Shown here piece by piece: positions 15,501 through 20,970 of a stretch of 20,970 bases of DNA. Origin of the DNA: JAZLJD01 sp045617725 (GTDB taxonomy: Bacteria > Bacillota > Clostridia > Lachnospirales > Lachnospiraceae); the NCBI GenBank assembly GCA_045617725.1, contig JAZLJD010000049.1, positions 1 through 20,970 on the forward strand, written 5' to 3'. Numbering within the stretch: position 1 is the stretch's first letter; each line of letters begins with the position of its first letter. The notes under the pieces were generated by a model, which saw only the letters and a list, made by a program, of their open reading frames with translations, ran no database searches and was not told the origin of the DNA. The position numbers and the translations under genes are program-made.

Positions 15501-17315
15501 ATGTTTACAGATGATGAAATTAACAGCACGGAGATAAATCAGCAACCGCAGGCAGGCCCGCAACCGGATGCAGTGGAGCAGGAGGCTGCTCCTTCCATAC
15601 AGGAGTCTACGCCGGTACAGCCTGCACCGCAGCCGGTACAGCCCGCACCGCAGCCTGTACAGCAGCCGCAGTATGGCACATATTCCTATCGAGGATATCA
15701 GCCGGTTCAACCGATGGCCCAGCCTGTACAGCCGCAGCCGGTACAACCTGTATTTACACAGGGCACCCCGATTCAGCCCATGCAGCAGCCCATGCAGCAG
15801 GTACAGCAACCCATGCAACCGGCCCAGCCTGTGCCGCAGCCCGTACAGCAGCCTGTGCAGCAGCCCATGCAACAGGCACAGCCTCAGTACTATGCAGCTG
15901 CCGCAGGCAGCAAGCAAGCCTTTGGTGGCGAGAACGGAAGCAATCAGGGAGCCGGTCAGCCGTATACGGGTGCTTATTATCAGGTACCTACGGGATATTC
16001 TGAAATCGCGTATCGTACCCCGGAACCTGAGACAGGGAAACGTGGCCATAAGAAAAAGAAGAGCAACTTCTGGGGCATTACAATTGCAGCCGTTTTGCTC
16101 ACCGCATTCTTTGGCTTATTTATCGGAGCCGGCATTTACGGTATGAAGCAATTAATTAGCAGATATGAGGATCGCGTGGTTGCAAGGCAGCCGGTACAGT
16201 TGCAACAGGAACAACAAACTTCCAGGTCCGGCAATGAACTCTCTGAATACATAGAACAGCAGACCGAATTGAATACAACCGCTTCTCTTCTTAAGTCGAG
16301 TGATGACAGACAGGTAACGGCAACCGTTTTGGATGTATCGGATGTAGCCGGTGCCGTTATGCCGGCAGTAGTAGCAATTAAGAGTTACTACACGGTTACT
16401 TACAACGACCTGTTTTACGGACCGCAGACACAGTCGGGAGGCACTACCGGTTCCGGTATCATCGTAGCACAGAACAACAATGAGCTTCTTATCGTTACGA
16501 ATTACCATGTTATTGAGAAAACGGAGCAACTCGAAGTTCAGTTTATTGATGAAACCATAGGAAGCGCCCATGTTAAGGGCACTGCGGCCGAAAAGGATCT
16601 TGCAGTCATTGCAGTAAATCTTGACGATCTTTCGGAAGAAACAAAGGAAGCCATTGCCATAGCAACGATGGGATCCAGCGATGACCTGAAGGTAGGCGAG
16701 CCTGCAATCGCTATCGGTAATGCCCTCGGATATGGACAGAGCGTTACCACCGGTTGCATTTCTGCTCTGCATCGTGAACTGGCCAATGAAGAAGGACGTT
16801 ATTACATCCAGACCGACGCTGCAATTAATCCCGGCAACTCCGGTGGAGCCTTACTTAACATCCATGGTGAAGTAATCGGCATTAATGCGGCCAAGACCGG
16901 AGGTACCATTGTGGAAGGTATGGGATATGCAATCCCTATCAGTGATGCCATTCCCATTATCGAGGAACTTATGAATACGATTCCTCGTACCTTCCTGGGA
17001 ATTAAGGGATTCTCCCTTACAGAGGATGTTGCCGAACAGGCCGAATTACCCGATGAACTGCACAGCGGTGTAGTCATCAATACAATCTATGAGAATGGAG
17101 CCGCTTATAATGCAGGCCTGCAGCGTGGCGATATTATCGTAGCCATCGGCGGTCAATCGGTTGCAACCATTGAGGAATTGCAACAATTTATTAAGGAATA
17201 TCCTGCAGGAACGCAGGTTACGGTCAAGTTCGCAAGAATGAACAGCCGTTCCGGTAATTATGTATATTCCGAGACTACGGTAACTTTAGGTACCACTTAT
17301 GAAATAGAAGAATAA
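15501..17315 (+). CDS. Membrane-anchored HtrA/DegP-family serine protease (S1C) with PDZ domain
   Basis: Surface protease for misfolded exported proteins, 604 residues. The N-terminal 185 or so residues are predicted cytoplasmic and very rich in Gln, Pro and Val. A lysine cluster (KKKKS) leads into one membrane segment (about 190-212), placing the remainder outside. The trypsin-like domain carries the triad His336 (TNYHVIE), Asp366 (EKDLAVI) and Ser447 in GNSGGALL, plus the TGSGII strand. A single PDZ domain spans about 495-600 with GAAYNAGLQRGDIIVAIGG. ATG 15501 is supported by GGAGG (15490-15494), 6 bases away. It is longer than most HtrA proteins of Firmicutes because of the Gln/Pro region. 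Lying downstream of a cell-wall locus and upstream of a ClpX, it may belong to an envelope stress group; that is inference. Confidence 0.93.
   Translation: MFTDDEINSTEINQQPQAGPQPDAVEQEAAPSIQESTPVQPAPQPVQPAPQPVQQPQYGTYSYRGYQPVQPMAQPVQPQPVQPVFTQGTPIQPMQQPMQQVQQPMQPAQPVPQPVQQPVQQPMQQAQPQYYAAAAGSKQAFGGENGSNQGAGQPYTGAYYQVPTGYSEIAYRTPEPETGKRGHKKKKSNFWGITIAAVLLTAFFGLFIGAGIYGMKQLISRYEDRVVARQPVQLQQEQQTSRSGNELSEYIEQQTELNTTASLLKSSDDRQVTATVLDVSDVAGAVMPAVVAIKSYYTVTYNDLFYGPQTQSGGTTGSGIIVAQNNNELLIVTNYHVIEKTEQLEVQFIDETIGSAHVKGTAAEKDLAVIAVNLDDLSEETKEAIAIATMGSSDDLKVGEPAIAIGNALGYGQSVTTGCISALHRELANEEGRYYIQTDAAINPGNSGGALLNIHGEVIGINAAKTGGTIVEGMGYAIPISDAIPIIEELMNTIPRTFLGIKGFSLTEDVAEQAELPDELHSGVVINTIYENGAAYNAGLQRGDIIVAIGGQSVATIEELQQFIKEYPAGTQVTVKFARMNSRSGNYVYSETTVTLGTTYEIEE
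15585..15890 (+). repeat. In-frame low-complexity Gln/Pro repeat region of the HtrA gene
   Basis: Residues about 28-130 are built from repeated blocks such as VQPAPQP and QQPMQQ, encoded by recurring CAG-CCG-GTA-CAG style codons. Several near-identical DNA blocks (for example around 15617-15665) could slip or recombine, so length variation between strains is expected. The reverse strand is also open here because of the composition and should not be taken as a gene. Confidence 0.8.
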
Positions 17316-17332
17316 CATTTTCTCCTCTTCCG

Positions 17333-17362
17333 GGGGCCGCGACACAATCGTGCCGCGGCCCC
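17333..17362 (+). terminator. Strong hairpin after the HtrA gene
   Basis: GGGGCCGCG (17333-17341) pairs with CGCGGCCCC (17354-17362), and CAC/GTG can pair inside around AATC. It begins 17 bases after the HtrA stop. The downstream run is TGCTTAACTACTTTT rather than a clean T-tract, so termination efficiency is uncertain, but position and stability fit a terminator. Confidence 0.6.
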
Positions 17363-17373
17363 TGCTTAACTAC

Positions 17374-17402
17374 TTTTCATTCATTCCGGCTTATGGTAAA
17401 AT
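17374..17402 (+). promoter_or_regulatory. Candidate promoter of the thioesterase-clpX operon
   Basis: TTTTCA (17374-17379; four of six consensus positions) and TAAAAT (17397-17402; five of six) stand 17 bases apart, just after the HtrA hairpin and 30 bases before the thioesterase start. No CtsR-like or CIRCE-like operator was recognised next to it. Confidence 0.5.
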
Positions 17403-17432
17403 AACTTAATTGCGAGTTGAGAGGATAGTGAA

Positions 17433-17876
17433 ATGTTTCGATTAAAACGCAAAGTACAATACTATGAGACGGATGCCATGCAGGTAGTTCATCATTCGAA
17501 TTACATTCGCTGGTTTGAGGAGATTCGGCTTCAGGCGATGGAGGAGATGGGAACGCCCTATCCCATGCTTGAAGAGATGGGCTTTATCTGCCCTGTATTG
17601 ACCGTCAATTGTGAATATCATAAATCGGCACGGTTTGGCTGTACGGTGGAAATTCGTGCGGCCCTTACAGAGAATCGTGCGGTTCGTTCTTCATGGGTGT
17701 ACGCGATTGTAGACGCGGATACGAACGAGCTTTATGCCTGCGGAACTTCTACACATTGTTTTTTGCAGAAGGGGGCTGTGGTTTCTCTTAAGAAGGAATG
17801 CCCGGAGGTTTATGAAACCATGAACCGATTCGTTTCGAACGAGACGGTGAAGGATTTGAAGGCTGCGATGCAGTGA
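17433..17876 (+). CDS. Hotdog-fold acyl-CoA thioesterase (YbgC/FcbC type)
   Basis: A 147-residue cytoplasmic protein of the 4-hydroxybenzoyl-CoA thioesterase/YbgC group, which hydrolyses acyl-CoA or acyl-ACP thioesters. The N-terminus has the family signature YETDAMQVVHHSNYIRWFEE, with Asp14 in the position of the catalytic aspartate. Length is typical. GAGAGG (17419-17424) lies 8 bases before the ATG. The same TTGAGAGGATAG leader precedes the clpX start 29 bases after this gene's stop, so the two form an operon. The physiological substrate cannot be told from sequence, and a link to ClpX function is not evident. Confidence 0.88.
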   Translation: MFRLKRKVQYYETDAMQVVHHSNYIRWFEEIRLQAMEEMGTPYPMLEEMGFICPVLTVNCEYHKSARFGCTVEIRAALTENRAVRSSWVYAIVDADTNELYACGTSTHCFLQKGAVVSLKKECPEVYETMNRFVSNETVKDLKAAMQ

Positions 17877-17905
17877 AGAACTAAATTACGGATTGAGAGG
17901 ATAGA

Positions 17906-19411
17906 ATGAACGATCAGGAATATATGGATTTTAAAGAAGTAGATGAACAGGAGACCGGTACCACGGAACCTGTGAATCAGGATACGGACGACCAGGATGA
18001 ATACGAGGATGTGTGCTTTGTCTGCCATCGCCCGACGTCCAAGGCAGGCAAGATGATGCATTTGCCGAATCATGTCTGCGTGTGTCAGGACTGCATGCAG
18101 CGTACGCTGGACATGATGAATGCTTTTGACGGAGGCGGTTTCATGCCCGGAGCGGAGCATTTCCCGACACCGGACGAAATTAATGCGACCATGAAGAATG
18201 CGGTGCGTGAGGATGGCACACTGGACATGAATGCTTTTTCGCAGTCATTCCCCGGTATTGTGTTTGACATGTCCGGTTTTCCGGGCGAGGGAAGCGTACC
18301 GAACCGCCAGCGCCTTAAAAAGCGCAAGGAGAATCCGGAGCCGGCCATCGACCTTAAGAATATACCGGTGCCCCATAAGATTCGCGAGCAGCTGGATGAA
18401 TATGTAATCGGTCAGGAGCATGCCAAAAAGGTCATTTCGGTAGCCGTTTACAATCACTATAAACGAGTAGCGACCGATACGATGGATTCCATCGAGATTG
18501 AGAAGTCGAACATCATGCTTTTGGGCCCCACGGGCTGCGGCAAGACTTACCTTGTCAAGACGCTGGCTCGCCTTCTGGATGTGCCTCTTGCGATTGCGGA
18601 TGCGACCAGTCTTACGGAAGCGGGCTACATCGGCGATGATATCGAGTCGGTGCTCAGCAAGCTCCTCGCGGCAGCGGATAACGATGTCGACAAGGCAGAG
18701 CGCGGTATCGTCTTCATTGATGAGATTGATAAGATTGCCAAAAAGCATAATACCAACTCCCGCGATGTCAGCGGCGAGTCGGTTCAGCAGGGCATGTTGA
18801 AGCTCTTAGAGGGCGCTGAGGTGGAAGTGCCGGTCGGTGCTAACAGCAAGAATGCAATGGTTCCTCTGACGACCATCAACACACGAAATATTCTTTTTAT
18901 CGTGGGTGGTGCGTTCCCGGATATGGAAGAAATAATCAAGCAGCGTCTCAATAAGCAGACGGCGATCGGCTTTAACGCAGACCTTAAGGATAAGTACGAC
19001 AAAGAGAAAAATATCCTTCGGTACGTGACGACGGAGGACATTCGGAAGTTTGGAATGATTCCCGAATTTTTGGGCCGTTTTCCTATTATTTGTACGCTGG
19101 AGGGTCTTGATAAGGACGCAATGATTAAGATTCTGAAGGAGCCCAAGAATGCGATTTTGAAGCAGTATCAGAAGCTCCTGGAACTTGATGAAGTGGAACT
19201 TATTTTTGACGACAGTGCCTTATCGGCGATTGCGGAGAAGGCTATGAATCGGGATACCGGCGCGAGAGCACTTCGGGCCATCATCGAGGAATTCATGCTG
19301 GATATTATGTACGAGATTCCGAAGGATTCCAATATCGGCCGCGTTACGATTACAGGCGATTATATTAACGGCACGGGCGGCCCGATTATCGCGCTGCGCG
19401 GTCAGGAATAG
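17906..19411 (+). CDS. clpX: ClpX-like AAA+ unfoldase, enlarged variant
   Basis: ATP-driven unfoldase that normally feeds ClpP. The 501-residue product has an N-terminal C4 zinc site (Cys37, Cys40, Cys60, Cys63), then an AAA+ module from about residue 150: Walker A GPTGCGKT (207-214), pore loop GYIG (240-243), Walker B IVFIDEID (268-275), Arg391 in EFLGRFP, and sensor-2 GAR (452-454). IGF (354-356) matches the ClpP-docking tripeptide. It is about 80 residues longer than usual because of an acidic leader before the zinc site and a Gly/Met/Asp-rich linker between zinc and AAA+ domains. The RKH loop position reads SKN (314-316), and the segment after Walker B is shortened. clpP and tig, the common neighbours of the housekeeping gene, are absent here, so this may be a second, specialised ClpX. 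The symbol denotes family membership. Confidence 0.9.
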   Translation: MNDQEYMDFKEVDEQETGTTEPVNQDTDDQDEYEDVCFVCHRPTSKAGKMMHLPNHVCVCQDCMQRTLDMMNAFDGGGFMPGAEHFPTPDEINATMKNAVREDGTLDMNAFSQSFPGIVFDMSGFPGEGSVPNRQRLKKRKENPEPAIDLKNIPVPHKIREQLDEYVIGQEHAKKVISVAVYNHYKRVATDTMDSIEIEKSNIMLLGPTGCGKTYLVKTLARLLDVPLAIADATSLTEAGYIGDDIESVLSKLLAAADNDVDKAERGIVFIDEIDKIAKKHNTNSRDVSGESVQQGMLKLLEGAEVEVPVGANSKNAMVPLTTINTRNILFIVGGAFPDMEEIIKQRLNKQTAIGFNADLKDKYDKEKNILRYVTTEDIRKFGMIPEFLGRFPIICTLEGLDKDAMIKILKEPKNAILKQYQKLLELDEVELIFDDSALSAIAEKAMNRDTGARALRAIIEEFMLDIMYEIPKDSNIGRVTITGDYINGTGGPIIALRGQE

Positions 19412-19446
19412 AATACAACAACCGCATAACAGGATTGAGAAATTAA

Positions 19447-19487
19447 AAAGGCTTAGGCACCTCAGCTGATGAGGAACCTAAGCCTTT
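19447..19487. terminator. Convergent bidirectional terminator between clpX and the MFS gene
   Basis: AAAGGCTTAGG (19447-19457) pairs with CCTAAGCCTTT (19477-19487), with an inner CTCA/TGAG pair (19461-19464/19470-19473). On the - strand the stem runs into TTTTTAATT, a good T-tract for the MFS gene. On the + strand it ends in CCTTTGTTGTT, which is weaker but serviceable for clpX. Confidence 0.85.
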
Positions 19488-19516
19488 GTTGTTACTATGA
19501 TGGAAAGCCGGGGAGC

Positions 19517-20797
19517 TTACTGAGCTTCCTTTTTGGCCTTATTGTTGAGCTTGGGAATCATCGTGCAGCAGATAATGAGAGCGATGATGTAGAGCACAAC
19601 GGTGAAGTAAAGTACGTTCTGATAACCTACAGGATTGTCCTTGGGAGTCTTGGTACCGGTGTGGGTAACGATGAAATTGGCTACCTGGTTACCGGTCAGA
19701 CCTGCGAAGGCCCATGCGGACAAGCACATACCGTGAACGGAAGAAATCTTGCCCATTCCGAAGTGATCGGAAAGAAGGGTGGGAACGTTGGAGAAGCCAC
19801 CGCCGTAGCCTGCATTTACCATAATCAGAAGGCCGCAGCAAAGAACAATCAAGATCATGTTGCCGTTGCCGTTCTCAATACCACGGGTAAGAATGGTTGC
19901 AGCTGTGAAAGCGATGGAAAGGATGAAGATCAATTTGTAAATGGTGTTACGATCTTTAAGACCGTCAGCCCATGCGGAGAAACCGAGACGACCTGCTGCA
20001 TTGGCAATGGCGGTTACGGTACCGAGGGTAGCACATACGGCGGTAGAAAGACCGATTACGGTGAAAATCTGCTTCTCCTGGGAGATAAGCGCAAGACCGC
20101 AGGTAATGTTGATGTAGAACATAAGCCAGATACCGATGAAGGTCTTGTTGGTGAAGCTGGTTTTGAAGTTTGAGTAAAGTGTCTTGAAGAATGCCTTGAG
20201 GCCGCCTTCAGCGTGCTGCTCAACCCAATCGGAAGGTTTCTTAAGAAGTAAGTGGCCGATGAACATCATTACGAAGTATACAGCACCCATAATCCAGAAC
20301 ATGGGAGCGGGGTCACCATCGAACTTATTTAAGATGGACTGCATGATCGGGGTTGCAATTGCTTTGGCAGCGCCGAAGCCTGCTACGGCAAGACCGGTTG
20401 CAAGACCCTTTTTGTCCTTGAACCAGAGCATTAAGGTCTTTACGGGAGAAAGATAACCGGTTCCAAGACCGATACCCATGATGACACCGTAGAATAAGAA
20501 GATTAAGGGAAGGCTCTTAAGCTTGATAGCAAAGCCTGTACCAACCATACCAATCGTGAAGCAGATGGTTGCAATCAGGGAAGATTTGTGAATGTTCTTC
20601 TCTACAACATCGCCCAGGAATGCTGCGGACATACCAAGGAAGAAGATCGCAAGAGAGAAAGCCCAACCTACCGCACCGGTCGTAGCACCGATGGTTTCGG
20701 CAATCTCACCGGAAAAGGTTGACCAGCAGTATACGGTACCGATACTGCAGTGAAGAAGCAATGCGGGAATCGCACCGCGAATCCATTTGTTATTCAT
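19517..20797 (-). CDS. MFS transporter, OFA (oxalate/formate antiporter-like) family
   Basis: A 426-residue, twelve-segment major facilitator protein. The N-terminal IRGAIPALLLHCSIGTVYCW, the GIGLGTGYLSPVKTLMLWF loop and GLATGLAVAGFGAAK are characteristic of the OFA group, which exchanges or takes up small carboxylates. The C-terminus ends in a Lys-rich tail. I start at the ATG at 20797 (complement): GGAGGT (20805-20810) lies 7 bases upstream, whereas the longer frame from 20869 would read through both that site and the likely promoter. It is transcribed towards clpX but ends at their shared terminator and is a single-gene unit. The substrate is unknown; oxalate should not be assumed without a neighbouring decarboxylase, which is not seen here. 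Confidence 0.88.
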   Translation of the reverse strand: MNNKWIRGAIPALLLHCSIGTVYCWSTFSGEIAETIGATTGAVGWAFSLAIFFLGMSAAFLGDVVEKNIHKSSLIATICFTIGMVGTGFAIKLKSLPLIFLFYGVIMGIGLGTGYLSPVKTLMLWFKDKKGLATGLAVAGFGAAKAIATPIMQSILNKFDGDPAPMFWIMGAVYFVMMFIGHLLLKKPSDWVEQHAEGGLKAFFKTLYSNFKTSFTNKTFIGIWLMFYINITCGLALISQEKQIFTVIGLSTAVCATLGTVTAIANAAGRLGFSAWADGLKDRNTIYKLIFILSIAFTAATILTRGIENGNGNMILIVLCCGLLIMVNAGYGGGFSNVPTLLSDHFGMGKISSVHGMCLSAWAFAGLTGNQVANFIVTHTGTKTPKDNPVGYQNVLYFTVVLYIIALIICCTMIPKLNNKAKKEAQ

Positions 20798-20846
20798 GTT
20801 TGTTACCTCCAAAAAAATAAATGCAAAGAATGCAAAAACAAAAGTT

Positions 20847-20875
20847 ATTATACCCCGAAACCTGTCCATTTACAA
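20847..20875 (-). promoter_or_regulatory. Promoter of the MFS gene
   Basis: On the - strand TTGTAA (20875-20870) and a perfect TATAAT (20852-20847) are 17 bases apart, with the start codon about 50 bases further on. The context rules out the upstream in-frame start at 20869, since that codon would sit in the promoter. Confidence 0.7.
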
Positions 20876-20883
20876 TACAATCG

Positions 20884-20912
20884 TTGCGTTTGAAATGAAG
20901 ATAAACTATAAT
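20884..20912 (+). promoter_or_regulatory. Candidate divergent promoter reading out of the window
   Basis: TTGCGT (20884-20889) and a perfect TATAAT (20907-20912) are 17 bases apart on the + strand, back to back with the MFS promoter. The -35 matches three of six positions. Any transcript would begin with the hairpins at 20914-20966. The gene served lies outside the window. Confidence 0.45.
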
Positions 20913-20913
20913 G

Positions 20914-20942
20914 TAAAAGTAGTTGCGGAGCAACTACTTTTA
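20914..20942. other. Perfect 13-bp hairpin near the end of the window
   Basis: TAAAAGTAGTTGC (20914-20926) pairs perfectly with GCAACTACTTTTA (20930-20942) around a 3-base GGA loop. It begins right after the divergent -10 element and could be a leader structure, a terminator or part of an intergenic repeat. The ending CTACTTTTAA has a short T-run only. Confidence 0.7.
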
Positions 20943-20946
20943 ACGA

Positions 20947-20966
20947 GCAACAAGCGAAGCGGTTGC
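20947..20966. other. Second GCAAC/GTTGC inverted repeat at the window end
   Basis: GCAAC (20947-20951) pairs with GTTGC (20962-20966), with a further GC-GAA-GC pairing inside. It reuses the GTTGC/GCAAC words of the preceding hairpin, which suggests a short palindromic repeat array that continues beyond the window. Confidence 0.45.
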
Positions 20967-20970
20967 GAGT

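Noticed and set aside
15486..16049. 187-codon frame on the - strand opposite the HtrA N-terminus
   Set aside because: It is the Leu/Arg-rich antisense reading of Gln/Pro codons inside a confident gene.
19469..20173. 234-codon + strand frame opposite the MFS gene
   Set aside because: It is antisense to a well-supported transporter and has a composition typical of a shadow frame.

Overview
The window looks like a chromosome segment from an anaerobic Gram-positive bacterium of the Clostridia, most likely a Lachnospiraceae member of the gut or rumen type. This is inferred from the protein families (LCP ligase, WcaJ-type initiator with a Lachnospiraceae-like N-terminus, long multidomain GT2 proteins, cytoplasmic-N-terminus HtrA, OFA-type MFS carrier), the AGGAG-type ribosome binding sites and the tightly packed operons. 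No rRNA, tRNA or CRISPR was recognised.

Layout. (1) Positions 1-493 hold no convincing gene. They carry a repeat family: two direct copies of about 88 bp (173-261 and 331-418), one degenerate inverted copy (1-67), several hairpins, and a 17-bp motif that returns at both ends of the element at 14471-15415. (2) Positions 494-14467 are a cell-surface polysaccharide locus on the + strand: rfbC (dTDP-rhamnose synthesis), an ABC-2 permease and its ATPase with a C-terminal domain (Wzm/Wzt type), a 1131-residue methyltransferase/kinase-like/GT2 fusion, a phosphohexomutase, two GT2 glycosyltransferases, a polyprenyl-phosphate sugar-1-phosphate transferase (chain initiator), an LCP ligase and a third, rhamnosyltransferase-like GT2. 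Genes abut or overlap. A second promoter is visible before the initiator gene. (3) Positions 14471-15415 are a roughly 945-bp, nearly symmetrical inverted-repeat element: 17-bp termini, arrays of a 20-bp tandem repeat at each end, a conserved hairpin in each arm, and a small zinc-ribbon reading frame plus terminator in the centre. (4) Positions 15501-19411 hold a membrane-anchored HtrA protease, a hotdog thioesterase and a divergent, enlarged ClpX. (5) On the - strand, 19517-20797, is an OFA-family MFS transporter sharing a convergent terminator with clpX. The window ends in a divergent + strand promoter followed by strong hairpins.

How the genes fit together. The initiator loads a sugar-1-phosphate on the lipid carrier. 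The GT2 enzymes, probably using dTDP-rhamnose among other donors, build the chain. Wzm/Wzt export it and the LCP protein joins it to peptidoglycan. The order Wzm - Wzt with C-terminal domain - methyltransferase/kinase-like protein resembles the chain-terminating WbdD arrangement of Gram-negative O8/O9 antigens, here fused to glycosyltransferase domains and with apparently lost kinase residues. That fusion, the ClpX variant with an altered RKH loop, and the palindromic tandem-repeat element are the three things most worth following up.
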